Positions 49,230-60,053 of a stretch of 64,000 nucleotides of DNA are shown piece by piece. Source of the DNA: Hsuehochloa calcarea (lineage: Eukaryota; Streptophyta; Magnoliopsida; Poales; Poaceae); NCBI GenBank assembly GCA_036346395.1, contig CM070613.1, positions 24,360,818 to 24,424,817 of the forward strand. Reading direction: 5' to 3'. Each line of letters starts with the position of its first letter. Position 1 is the stretch's first letter. The position numbers and the translations under genes were made by a program. The notes below the pieces were generated by a model, which did not search any database, was not told where the DNA came from, and saw only the letters and a program-made list of their open reading frames with translations.

Positions 49230-49552
49230 AGTCTGCGGATCCGCTATGTGGCTACCGCAAGCGGATCGACCAAGGGGTCCACCCACGAGGCCAGTGGCGT
49301 CTCAACTGCGAGGAGTGGAATGCCAATAGGGACCGCGAGAAAAGGGAGGAGGAGCGCCGCAACGAAGAGCACAACTAGCGTATTCGGCGGGAGACGCAAG
49401 CTCATCTCAAGACGTGCAAGCGTAGGCAGTGTGAGGCTCGCGAGAGAGAGCGTGAAAAAAAGCGGGAAATGGCGGCTGAGGCCAAGGTGGCAGGCAAGGA
49501 GTGCAACGCCAAGCTCGCAAGGAAGAGCAAATGGCCCCGGTTGACGCAGTAG
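49230..49552 (+). pseudogene. Decayed charged coiled-coil-like ORF, unit 1
   Basis: The frame reads YRKRIDQGVHPRGQWRLNCE, then a long Arg/Glu-rich helix-like part with repeated REKREEERR and REREREKK words, ending RLTQ and a TAG at 49550-49552. An in-frame TAG replaces a Glu codon seen in unit 2 (acaactagc versus acaacgagc). The family is unknown; composition resembles coiled-coil tails of transposon proteins. Confidence 0.4.
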
Positions 49553-49904
49553 GTCCACCCAATCCGTGCTAGTCCCATGCCTAAGTTAATGATCTTTGTT
49601 CCAATAGACTGTATTTCAAATCCCAAAAGGCGCATATGTATCGTAGATGTATTTCGGTTTGTTGCATGGTGCATGATGTAGTTGCTTATGCACATAACCA
49701 AACCATGTGCGCCATGTAATTTATAACTTTATTATAAAGTATATTTCAATTCGCCACTACGACTCCAAATCTCGTTGTCCATTCGCTTTCGATTCTTCGC
49801 ATAGCAATGCATAGAACATCATAAATATAAAGACAAAAAATGGTGCATTCACTTAGCACCGTTTGATTCTTCGCATACCAATCCGAGCATAAACTAAACA
49901 ATTA

Positions 49905-50651
49905 CTCCCTCAAGTCAAACAAGAATGACGTTTTGGCATACATGTAGTTAAACTTTGTAAATATTTTGTTGTTTATATTTTCATGAATATTTAGATTAGG
50001 CATATGAAAATGATGAGTGTGTTTGTCTTAAAGTACTTTTACAGTATTATAATTCTTTTAGGTTTTATAAGTATACTGTAATAAAAAAAGGGTGCTTGAG
50101 CAACATTTGAGTACTTTGTGTGTTTCAGAGTACTCAAATTTTGAAGCCATTCGATCTAAACATTCATAGAAAAATTAACAACAAAAAAGAAAAAAAAACT
50201 CATTTATTTATTTAAGACAGCACGACCCAAACCCAACAACAAAATAGTTGGGCCGAAAACAAAACAAAAAAAGACAAACAACAAAGAAATTCATTTCATA
50301 TTATTTATATACTATATTTATATACTTATTTTTTTTTGTAAAAATGTAATTAAATTCAGTAAATTATTTGTGTAAAGCATTTTTGTATCTGCAAACTAGA
50401 CGAAGTGCCTGGTTGTAATTGGGCTGGGACCGGGAGAAACCCATTTCACATCCCCATGCACCCGAGAAACAACTTAAGAATCTAACCTATTAAGATTAAT
50501 TTTGTACATTTGTGAAAGTATTTTTTTGGACAAATCTACACGTGTCATTTTCATATATTCATTCTAAAGATTCGAATAGATATTGAGAGTCAAAGTTTGT
50601 AATGTTTGACTGCATGTTATTTAAAACGACATCTTTTATGACCGGAGGGAG
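49905..50651. repeat. Stowaway-like element with internal insertion, unit 2
   Basis: Counterpart of 44295-45023, with CTCCCTCAAGTC and ACCGGAGGGAG ends and the same unrelated middle. Confidence 0.5.
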
Positions 50652-50763
50652 TGTTTAACATACTTAATCCCAACTATGAATTTTGCATACAACCCTATGT
50701 TAAATGATACATATGCAGTATAGGTGTTGTCGCCTTTTTTATGTGCAGTTTTTTTAGTGTATA

Positions 50764-51026
50764 CTCCATTCGTTCATAAATGTATGACGTTTTAGAAAGC
50801 GTGCAGTCAAATTTCTCTAACTTTGACTAATAATATATGGAATCATATTTAGATTGGTCATGAGATAATATATAGTATCATTTGATTTGTTATGATAAAT
50901 ATTTTCATAATATAATAATTTTGTCAACTTTTACTAACATAACCATATGAAAAGTAATAGTATAGTCAAAGTTGAATATTAGAGATTGTGTTAATGTCCA
51001 AAATATCATGCATTCTTGAGATGGAG
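50764..51026. repeat. Stowaway-like MITE, unit 2 copy, full length
   Basis: Ends CTCCATTCGTTC and GAGATGGAG with TA on both sides; 263 bp. It retains the 60 bp deleted from the unit 1 copy. Confidence 0.72.
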
Positions 51027-51385
51027 TATATATTACATATTTTACGTAAACTGAAATAAGTAACAAATACCCAAAATTAGTATAAATAACGTGGGACATA
51101 ATAGCATGGAGATGGGCCATCACAATACAAATGGATATTACCAGGTAACTGTTATTTTTTTGTTATTTAATATAAAAATAGCAACATTGAATGTTATTTG
51201 TTACACAATGATTTTTTTTTGTTGCATTGTGATCGCATCAATGTTGCGTCTCATTGAGGGAAGATTTGCTTGCGAGATTGACGGCTGAACGCTAATCGCA
51301 CCCAATTCCTTGTGATGGATAAGACCCTGCGGAAGGAAACAATGACGCGTCTTTGGAAATCATGCATGCATCGGCGGCATGATTT

Positions 51386-51718
51386 TGTAGTTGCCAACAA
51401 TTGCAACTATCTGACGAAACTGAAAACGTAGACAGAGACAAGTGTTTTTGCGTGGTGTTTTTCCTCTGTAACCACATTTTCTCTATCTCCTCTTTATTAT
51501 CCTCGGTTACAAACTAACCTCCACTAAATTTGGATCTTGGATCTTGGATCAAGTATTCATTTGTGCCATCCACGTTTAGATCCCAAGTGCCTAAAACTAC
51601 GGCTAAACTAAGCGAATGTAAAGGCGGTTCGTCTTTATCTGAGCCTGAACACAAACCGTTATTTGCTAGCGAGAAAACTATCTAAGCGAACAATGCGGCA
51701 GGATTAACTAGGCCAACA
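51386..51718 (-). repeat. 3' LTR of the copia element
   Basis: 333 bp, TGTTGGCCTAGTTAATCC to GGCAACTACA on the minus strand. The half toward 51386 (R/U5) looks identical to the 5' LTR. The U3 half differs at clustered short sites, with AAGCGA or AGCGA where the 5' LTR has AACTGA. Confidence 0.95.
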
Positions 51719-52258
51719 ATTCACCCCTTAAGCTGTTGCATCGGCTTCACCTCTTCGACTCGAGCTTGATCTCATTTCAACAAACTTGACACGCCCAAGT
51801 CCTTTGGTGAGAATATCATAGCCGAAGTTCGATTCGACATACTCGACATCCATCTTGCTTGTCTCAACACATTCTCTGATAAAGTGATGTCGTACCTCTA
51901 TATGTTTGCTTCTATCGTGGAAGACCGGATTCATGCACAATGCAATGGCTGATTTGTTGTCCACGCGAAGCTGAAACTTGGCCGGCTCAGTGCCCCTGAT
52001 TTCAGCGAGCACTCTTGTGAGCCAGAGTTCTTGACAGGCTGCTGCTGATGCCGCAACATATTCAGCCTCACACGAAGACAGAGCAACAATCTTTTATACA
52101 GTGAAGCCCACGAGATGGCGCTTGAGTCTAGGAAGAATAATGTACCCGATTGTGCTCTTTCGTTCATCCACATCGCCGGCGTGATCGCTTTCGCTGAAAC
52201 CAACCACCACCGGTTCTCCTGATCCAGCCTGGTACACACACCCGTAGCTGATTGTGCC
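51719..52258 (-). pseudogene. RNase H region of the copia polyprotein
   Basis: After the TGA at 52259 the frame continues with EPVVVGFSESDHAGD, shifts, and then reads CEAEYVAASAAACQELWL, VDNKSAIALCMNPVFHDRSK and HHFIRECVE, ending near 51728. These are the usual copia RNase H blocks (D for the first acid, E in CEAEY, D in VDNKSA). At least one frame change near 52090-52130 breaks the domain. Confidence 0.85.
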
Positions 52259-53400
52259 TCACACATAGCGCAAAATTTGCTTCACCAGAGCCCAGTGTTG
52301 AGTTCCTGGTGCCTCCATGAAGCGGCTCGCGATCCCCACTGCATACGCAATGTCTGGCCGGGAGTTCACAAGGTAGCGTAAGCTCCCGATCACGCTACGA
52401 TAGAGTGTAGCGTCGACTGGGTCACCTCCGTTGCGCTTCCCAACCTTGCTTCTGGTTTCTGCTGGAGTATGACACGGGTTACAACTACCCATGCCTGCCG
52501 AATCAAGAATTTTCCTTGCGTAGCTTCCCTGACAGATTGAAATCTTCCCAGCTTCCTGTTGTACTTCAATGCCAAGGTAGTATGACAGAAGACCCAGGTC
52601 GCTCATACGGAACAACTCTTGCATCTGTGTCTTGAAAACTTCAATCTCATCAACATTTGTGCCAGTGATTACCAAATCGTCAACATAGACACCTACCAGC
52701 AAATATGAAGCTGCATCTCCTCGCCTGTACAAGGCATGTTCCAAGGAACACTTCTCGAAGCCGAGCGACACCAGAGACGTGTCCAGCTTGGCATTCCACG
52801 CTCGTGGTGCTTGTCGAAGACCATATAGTGCCTTCTTCAGACGCAGTACCTTGTCCTCCTTGCCAGCGTTGATGAAACCCACCGGCTGCTGAACATAGAC
52901 CTCCTCTGCAAGATCTCCATTTAGGAATGCGCTCTTGACATCCATATGATGCACTTGCCATTGATTGTGAGCAGCAAGGGCCAGCAACAGTCTGACAGTC
53001 TCCATGCGAGCAACTGGGGCGAAAACCTCCTCGAAGTCGATCCCGTGGCGTTGGGCATAGCCCTTTGCCACTAGCCTGGCCTTGTGCTTCATAATTTCCC
53101 CGGCAGGATCCTTTTTGACTTTGTAGACCCATTTCAGTCCGATTGCTCGGTGGCTTGGTGGGAGGGTAGTCAGTTCCCATGTCTGATTTTCAACAATCGA
53201 ACTCATCTCCTCATCCATTGCCTTCTTCCATGCCGGTGTACTGAGAGCCTCATCGGCGATGGCGAGTTCTTGGCAATGAAAAGCGCAATTGTAATCCTCA
53301 TCAGTGTATTTTGAGTTGGGCTTTACAATCCCGTCCCTTGCTCGTGTTTGCATCGGATGGCCTTGGGCCGGCCCGGCTGTCGGAGCCTCCTCACCCCCTA
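52259..53400 (-). pseudogene. Reverse transcriptase region of the copia polyprotein
   Basis: A 364-codon open run begins in the linker (MQTRARDGIVKPN), then PAWKKAMDEEMSSI, WVYKVKKDPAG, ARLVAKGYAQRHGIDF, HMDVKSAFLNGDL, ALYGLRQAPRAW and the catalytic YVDDLVITG, then SYYLGIEVQ and DIAYAVGIASRFM. The two acidic residues of the active site (YVDD) and the upstream Asp (HMDVKSAF) are intact. It stops at TGA 52259-52261 after LRYV, where an Arg codon CGA is expected, a likely C-to-T change at CpG. Confidence 0.93.
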
Positions 53401-54560
53401 GTACAGGCCCATCCTCTGCGATGAATCGAATCGGCCCATCATCCGAAATTTGGTCCTCCGAGAGTCACTTCTTGCCGGAGTTCTTCTTGCCTCTCTGTGT
53501 GTGTGTACTGGTGAGCTACAGTCTTGATTCGGGGATGGTCCACGCACCTGCTCTTCATCATCGTTGTAAACGACGACAAATTCCCTTGACTGCGCCAGCT
53601 CTACTCCAGTTGCTGCCCAGTCCCACTGCCGCTCTTCTTCGAAAATCACATCTCTGGTAATGTGAAGACGCTTCGTGGCTGGATTGTAAACACGATATGC
53701 TTTGGCGCCATCCTCATATCCGACAAATACCATGGCCACTGACCTGTCATCCAGCTTCTTCACACCAGGCCCTACAACCTTGACATGAGCCACACAGCCG
53801 AAAGTTCGTAGGTAGCCCACATTTGGCTTTTTCTTGTGCCAGACCTCATATGGTGTGACGCCCTGCAGAGCACGCGTTGGTGATCGATTCAGAACATGAA
53901 CAGCTACCTTGATCGCCTCAGCCCAGAGCACTGTCGGTACTGCCATACTCTTCATCATGCACCTGGCCATCTCAACGACCGCCTGATTCCGGCGTTCTAC
54001 AACACCGTTTTGTTGTGGTGAGTAGGGGGCTGTGGTGTGTCGACGCAGACCATGCTCGCTGCAGAATTCAGTGAACTCGGTTGATATGAATTCACCACCG
54101 CGGTCAGTTCTGAATGTCTTCATTCTGAGACCAGACTCATTTTCAGCCAATGCTTTGATCTTCTTGAAAAACTTCAGAGCTTCATCCTTGCTTCTCAGCA
54201 TCTCTACCCACATGTATCTGCTCGCGTCGTCGACGACGAGAAGAAAGTACCGGTTGCCAGCCAGTGTTGCTAGGGCGATGGGGCCGCAGAGATCCCCGTG
54301 GGTGAGTTCCAGGCGTTCCTCCGCGCGGTATGCCGCGGCGCGAGGGAATGGCGCACGGTGTTGCTTACCGAGTGCGCATCCCTCGCAGAACTGCTCGTGG
54401 CGGTTTATCGCCGGGACGCCTCTCACCATGTCCTTGACACTGAGGTCGTGGAGACCACGGAAGTGCAAGTGGCCGTAGTGCGCATGCCAGCGCCACGCCA
54501 CATCTCCTGCTTGCGCCAACAAGCGAGCGAGTTTATTGGATTGGTGTCACGAATCACGAT
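53398..54560 (-). pseudogene. Integrase region of the copia polyprotein
   Basis: The run contains the pre-integrase zinc-binding part (HAHYGHLHFRGL with CEGCALGKQH) and the catalytic core with Asp in ELTHGDLCGP, Asp in FRTDRGGEF and Glu in NGVVERRNQ. A C-terminal part with YEVWHKKKPNVGYLRTFGC follows. It ends in a shifted frame around 53460, near the start of the reverse transcriptase run. A stop at 54561 separates it from the protease frame. Confidence 0.93.
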
Positions 54561-56038
54561 CTATTTCTCATCCGCTTGACCTTGGCGAAGCAGAACACGG
54601 CGGCGATCGTACAGCAGCATCTCATCCTCCTCAATCACGGTCTTGACACCCACCTCAGCTAGCTGCCCTAGCGAGATGATACTGCTCTTGAGTCGAGGAA
54701 TATAGTAAACCTCTGTCAGAACCTTGTGCTCACTGTTCCTGCACTGGAACAGAACAGAACCACACCCCTGAATGTCAACCATCGAGCCATCACCAAACTT
54801 AACCGTACCTTTGATTCGTTCGTCGATTTCGGTGAATGCCGCTCGGTTCCCGGTCATGTGATTGCTAGCTCCGGTGTCCAGGAACCAACTACCGTCAACA
54901 GTTGGTGTGGGCACGACTCGTTCTTCGTTCAAGAAGACATGCTGCACACCGGCTTCTGGCGCAGGCGCAGCGGGCGCGGCTTGGACATCAGCCGTGCCAT
55001 CGCCCGCAACAGCCAGCAGCAACGCCGCCGACCCATCCTCCTCCTGTCCTTGCGACAGATGGGCCTCCTCGCGCTTGCCTTGGTCACCGCGCTCGCGCTT
55101 GGCCTTGCGGCATTCGCGCGCCCAGTGACCCTCTATGCCGCAGTAGTTGCACTTGCCGGGGCGCCGCGGTGGCTTGCCGCTGCCCCCGTCATTCTTGCCG
55201 TCGCCACCAGTGCCTGATGGGCGGCCTTGTGGCTTCTTGCCCTTGTCATGCTGCCTGCCGCCGCTGCCGGACGAGCCCTCTCCAGGATGTCGGCTTGACT
55301 GACGAGCGCGCCATTCCTCCTCGGTGAGAAGTAGTCGGCCGCCCCCGTCCTGCTCCGGTTCGCCTCGTCCCTCTGATGCAGCGAGCCGCCCGCTCAGCTC
55401 CTCTATGGACATGTCCTTGAGGTCCAGGAGCGTCTCGATGGAGCACGCCATCTGCGCGTACCGTGATGGCACGACGCGCAAGAATTTCTGCACGGCGTCG
55501 AGCTCCGTCGTGCTATCACCCAGCGATTCATTTACCGACGATGCGATATGCGAGCAAAGTCCTCGACTGCCTCCCCGCCCTTGAATGCCAGGTTGTCGAA
55601 CTCCTTGCGGAGCTTCTGACGGCGCGCCTCGCGGACGCGATCCACGCCGATGCGCATGGTTTTGATCGTGTCCCAGGCCGCCTTCGCGTTGTCCTTGGCG
55701 GCGAGCATCGGCACCATCTCCGGTGGGACAGAGCGCAGAATGGCGCCCAGAGCCTGTCGTTCCTGCCGCTCCGGCGCGTCGCCCGTGTCGACGGTCTCCC
55801 AGAGACCAGCGCCCTGGAGCTGCACCCGCATCAGGATGGCCCACTCCGTGTAGTTGATTTTCGTGAGAGGCGGGTACGAGACAGCACCGCCGCCGCCGCC
55901 TTCCCTCACGATCTCCCGCACCACAATCTCACCACCGCCCCCTCTGATCCTGCTCCGTCCACGACTCAGCGAACGCCTACGCTGGGGAGTCATGGACCTC
56001 GATGCAGACCTGGCCGCCGGTGGTGGAGTCCCAACCAT
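54561..56038 (-). pseudogene. gag and protease region of the copia polyprotein
   Basis: The frame starts at ATG 56038 (MVGTPPPAARSASRS), reads the copia gag part (NYTEWAILMRVQLQGAGLW and KAAWDTIKTMRIGV) and breaks by a frame change near 55550. The following run has DLKDMSIEELSGRL, the zinc knuckle CNYCGIEGHWARECRK, and the protease WFLDTGASNHMTG with the catalytic Asp. Stop at 54561-54563. Confidence 0.92.
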
Positions 56039-56063
56039 GATCGCCAAAGCCTTGATTGCTCGG

Positions 56064-56075
56064 GCTCTGATACCA
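56064..56075 (-). other. Primer-binding site of the copia element
   Basis: The minus strand reads TGGTATCAGAGC two bases after the 5' LTR end, the initiator tRNA-Met type. Confidence 0.95.
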
Positions 56076-56077
56076 CT

Positions 56078-56413
56078 TGTAGTTGCCAACAATTGCAACT
56101 ATCTGACGAAACTGAAAACGTAGACAGAGACAAGTGTTTTTGCGTGGTGTTTTTCCTCTGTAACCACATTTTCTCTATCTCCTCTTTATTATCCTCGGTT
56201 ACAAACTAACCTCCACTAAATTTGGATCTTGGATCTTGGATCAAGTATTCCGGCTGTGCCATCCCACGTTTAGATCCCAGCTGCCTAAAACTACGGCTAA
56301 ACTAACTGAATGTAAAGACTGGTTCGTGCTGTACAGGCACAAACACAAACTGTTATTTGCTAACTGAGAAAACTATCTAACTGAACAATGCGACAGGATT
56401 AACTAGGCCAGCA
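56078..56413 (-). repeat. 5' LTR of the copia element
   Basis: 336 bp, TGCTGGCCTAGTTAATCC to GGCAACTACA on the minus strand. Its U3 half carries repeated CAGTTAG/CAGTTA words (TAACTG on the plus strand), which match the MYB core site C/TAACNG. These words are altered in the 3' LTR. Confidence 0.95.
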
Positions 56414-56569
56414 GATTTTGTCTCTACCTAGCAGCAGGCAGCATGCGGCGCAGTATACTCCGTAGCATCCTAGGCCGCCATTGCCATGCATAACAAGCAT
56501 GTTCGGAACACAGGACACTGCACAATCATCTCACTCTCGTATGCGCTTCACTCGATCAGCTGTGCGTGC

Positions 56570-56935
56570 ATGGCCGCCGCCGCTGTCCCTTTCTCCTGGG
56601 AGGAGCACCCCGGCATGCCCAAAAACCGTCGCCTGATCAAGCCTCTGCCTCCGCCTTCTCTCCCGCTCCCGCCGGCCGGCCGCCCATCGTCGTCGTTGTC
56701 CCTGGCGTTGGCGCGTCCGAGATCGGTACGTATGCCACCACGGAGAGCCGCCGTCGCCGCGTGCACCAGAGACGACGGCGACGACTCCGAGGCGGACGCT
56801 GGCATTGGCATAGGCGCCTTCGGCGTCGGCGTCGGCCGCCGGCACTGGTACCGGATTCTTCACATGTGCGGGTCCAGCAAGCGGGGAGCGCTCGTCGTCG
56901 TCTCGCGCGCAGCTAAACGGCCGTTGGCACGGTGA
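56570..56935 (+). CDS. Small basic Pro/Ser-rich protein with WEEHPGMPK motif (DUF688-like), unit 2
   Basis: This copy encodes the same 121 residues as the gene at 46385-46750, with the N-terminal PFSWEEHPGMPK motif and the HWYRILHMCG tail. The sequence before the ATG differs by several bases between units (for example cattgctg/aagcatg context), whereas the coding part does not. The copia 5' LTR begins about 150 bp upstream in opposite orientation, so the promoter of this copy may be displaced or altered. Function unknown. Confidence 0.7.
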   Translation: MAAAAVPFSWEEHPGMPKNRRLIKPLPPPSLPLPPAGRPSSSLSLALARPRSVRMPPRRAAVAACTRDDGDDSEADAGIGIGAFGVGVGRRHWYRILHMCGSSKRGALVVVSRAAKRPLAR

Positions 56936-57045
56936 CTCGGATGGAGGAGAGGCCAAATGTGTAAAAGAGAAAAATGATCATTGGCCCCCCGAGTTACATG
57001 GGTTTTGGTAATTTGGGACTAAGTTCGGGTAATAGCCCAAATGCT

Positions 57046-57576
57046 CTAAAGTTGAGGAGCCAATAAATCATTTGCCCTTTCAAAGAATAAATACCAACTT
57101 TGCTCTTGTGTTCTTCCTCTTCTTCTCTTCCTTGCTCCGGCCACGGTCATAGCTGACCTGGCGACCTCCCCACACCAACACGCCGTTTCCCCTCCCGGTC
57201 CTCCTCGTCCACTGCCGGTACCGTCCTTTCCTATCCTACCCTGACGACCAGCTCCGCCAGTTGCATGTGCCGCCGCGAGGACGCACAAGCCAACGCCTGC
57301 GCCGTAGAGATCTTCACTGGTCACCGTGACACCTAGATGAAGGTCGGATGTTGTCTCTAGTGCGAACCACGACCGCCAGTGACAAGGATGCCTCCGTCCA
57401 CGTGCATCAGGTGCTCTCCGACGCTGGTAGCGTGTCAATAGAGTCGGTGTAGAACTCAACGATGTCGATGTGAAGGGGCGGTTACCGAAGGTGGCGAGCA
57501 GGGAGTGGAGGGCGTCGACTGTGCTGTGGTGGAGGACAGAGCCACCAACGCATTGCTGGTGGATGCTGAGCACCAT
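57046..57576 (-). other. Open frame of 176 codons, unit 2, function not recognised
   Basis: Counterpart of 46861-47391 with one residue change. No known motif; probably non-genic. Confidence 0.2.
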
Positions 57577-57586
57577 AATGCGTCCG

Positions 57587-57853
57587 CAGGGGCGGAACTA
57601 GAACGAAAATGATCAGGGTTCACCATTTCACTATACATATAACAATATATATAATTTTTAAATAACATTATGCTAAATAGTAATTTATGCGGTAAAAGAC
57701 TGTAAGAGATCGGAGGTTAGGCTGAACCGGGATATACAGCTTTTAGACTAGGGGGTACACGTATAGTATATACATGATAATATTTGCTATTTTTTTTAAA
57801 AAAAAGACCCGGTGTCCTGTGACACCGTGTGGAGCTAACTACTTCCGCCCCTG
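57587..57853. repeat. hAT-like MITE, unit 2 copy
   Basis: 267 bp with CAGGGGCGGAA/TTCCGCCCCTG inverted ends and a perfect 8-bp duplication TGCGTCCG (57579-57586 and 57854-57861). Both units have it at the same place, so it is older than the duplication. Confidence 0.93.
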
Positions 57854-57861
57854 TGCGTCCG

Positions 57862-59429
57862 CATAACTCGGCCATGGCTGGGTCGTTCACAGCCTCAACC
57901 TTGTGTCCATTAATTTTGAACGTGTCAGTTTAAATTATATATTTATAACCATGACTATATTAGACTTCTTTTTAGTTAGATTTTGATACCTTTCCTCACC
58001 AACCTATATTTGATTGGGATGTTTTCTTAACCATATTTGGTTCGTTATATAAAAGTAAAGACTTTGTTCGGAACCAAAGACACTTCAGACAAAAGTTTTC
58101 AGATTCAGACAGAACTAACAAAACGTTTATTCTGATTCTGCAACATGAAGGTACCTATCTGTCGAGAGAAACAACAAGAAAAATTGTGTTAAGCTCTTTA
58201 TGGATTTATCAACTTCTGCCAAGAACATAGCCCCAACACCTATACCCCTATTGGTTACATAACTTCTCATATCCTTTCCTCCAAATCAAAAGACGATAGT
58301 TCATCTAGGTAATTTTTTTGAATACCAAATTTTTCGAACGACTGGTTCATGGCACTCCAAGCGTGTAGCTCTGGCGTACCCAGGAGCGAAGTCCTGGGCA
58401 TACTCAGGAATGAACCCTGAGCGGTCCCAAACACGTGGTTTGGGCGGTCTCGAAACGGGATCTCGAGCATACCTGGGCACGTGGATTCAAGGTAGTGTAG
58501 GTTCGCACTCAGAGGCAAGTTGATTACTACTTTTTTTTGTTTTCAATAATACCATTCTATGTGCAATATCACTAGAAAGCCTTACTGACTTTTCTTTTTG
58601 AAAAGAATAGACCATACTCTACCGCGCAGTATACTCACATGCATTTAACCACACTTTGACGCCATATATTCGAGTCAACATGACAACACTCTACCTCCTC
58701 AGATTTTCAAACCGAAAAGACAATACTATGCAAAGTAGTACATGACTTCTCTTTGCAAAGTACGACGTGAGCACTCTTTGCAAAGTAAGATGTGACAACA
58801 CGCTACCTCGCTAGCTTTTCAGATCGACCTGACAGCACTCTGCCTCGCCAGCAACTCTTCAGAAAGACAAGACAACACTCTGCCTCGTAGGCTAAACATA
58901 TGAATTGAACCACACCATGACACGACTTTTGGATCGACATAACAACACTTTGCCTTGCCAGCAACTTTTCAGAAAGACAAGACAACACTCTGCATCAAGA
59001 CTTCAACACAAATCTCGCAAAGATGAAGAAGCAATAGGACGATATTCGTGAAATCGCAAGGGCTGTTGCGGCCCGAGACGAACAAGCGGGGCATGCCAGG
59101 AGGGGACATCTTCGCACTGACGCCCTCCGTAGCAGCAATCCCTACTAGAACATTTCCACGGAGCATTCACCGCAAGATCCACCCAAGGGGGAATGCTGCC
59201 CATCTGTTGGTGTAGGGACACATGCAAGTTCTTCAAGTCCAAGTAGAGGCTCAGCCTGGGCATGTGTTACTGGGGTTGCGCGAACTACTCCTCGGACTAC
59301 CCCGACCGCCGTTGGGATACGACCCGCTATCGGCAGCCAGCAAAGACCTGTTACAGTATTTTTCCATACCATTTCTCTTTCAATGTACGTGCTAACAACC
59401 TCTCCCCTCTATCCATAGTCGGCGGATCC
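57862..59429. other. Repeat-like sequence, unit 2
   Basis: Counterpart of 47675-49229 with the same short repeats at 58725-58990. No gene recognised. Confidence 0.35.
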
Positions 59430-59737
59430 GCTATGTGGCTACATAGCGGATCGACCAAGGGGTCCACCCACGCGACCAGTGGCGTCTCAACTGCGAGGAG
59501 TGGAATGCCAATAGGGACCGCGAGAAAAGGGAGGAGGAGCGCCGCAACGAAGAGCACAACGAGCGTATTCGGCGGGAGACGCAAGCTCATCTCAAGGCGT
59601 GCAGGCGTAGGCAGCGTGAGGCTCGCGAGAGAGAGCGTGAGAAAAAGCGAAAAATGACGGCTGAGGCCAAGGCGGCAGGCAAGGAGTGCAACGCCAAGCT
59701 CGCAAGGAAGAGCAAATGGCCCCGGTTGACGCAGTAG
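59430..59737 (+). pseudogene. Decayed charged coiled-coil-like ORF, unit 2
   Basis: Counterpart of 49230-49552. The Glu codon replaced by a stop in unit 1 is intact here (HNERIRRETQAHLKACRR), but a 2-bp deletion (acatagcgg versus accgcaagcgg) shifts the frame upstream. Each unit is therefore broken in a different place. Confidence 0.4.
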
Positions 59738-60053
59738 GTCCACCCAATCCGTGCTAGTCCCATGCCTAAGTTAATGATCTTTGTTCCAATAGACTGTATT
59801 TCAAATCCCAAAAGGCGCATATGTATCGTAGATGTATTTCGGTTTGTTGCATGGTGCATGATGTAGTTGCTTATGCACATAACCAAACCATGTGCGCCAT
59901 GTAATTTGTAACTTTATTATAAAGTATATTTCAATTCGCCACTACGACTCCAAATCTCGTTGTCCATTCGCTTTCGATTCTTCGCATAGCAATGCATAGA
60001 ACATCATAAATATAAAGACAAAAAATGGTGCATTCACTTAGCACCGTTTGATT

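Larger units (their letters stand above)
44269..49868 (+). repeat. Tandem duplication, unit 1 (5600 bp)
   Basis: The unit runs from ccaatctgagcataaac to caccgtttgatt and is repeated directly as 49878-60053. The two units are nearly identical by eye. Unit 1 differs by a 517-bp segment (45523-46039) missing from unit 2 and by a 60-bp deletion inside its Stowaway-like element. The joint to unit 2 is a 9-bp filler cttcgcata. Confidence 0.93.
51386..56413 (-). mobile_element. Near-complete Ty1/copia retrotransposon, minus orientation
   Basis: The 5028-bp element has two LTRs, a primer-binding site, a polypurine tract (AAGGGGTGAA on the minus strand, next to the left LTR) and the copia order gag, protease, integrase, reverse transcriptase, RNase H. 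The 5-bp duplication GATTT flanks it (51381-51385 and 56414-56418), and the empty site survives in unit 1. Several stops and frame changes mean it is probably not autonomous now. The insertion lies about 150 bp upstream of the DUF688-like gene of unit 2. Confidence 0.96.
49878..60053 (+). repeat. Tandem duplication, unit 2 (contains the copia element)
   Basis: Direct repeat of unit 1. After subtracting the 5028-bp copia element and 5-bp target duplication it is 5143 bp. The 457-bp length difference from unit 1 equals the 517-bp segment absent here minus the 60 bp kept here in the Stowaway-like element. Similarity stops after gcaccgtttgatt. Confidence 0.93.

Noticed and set aside
55463..56209. 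248-codon plus-strand frame over the copia gag
   Set aside because: Antisense shadow; gag motifs are on the minus strand.
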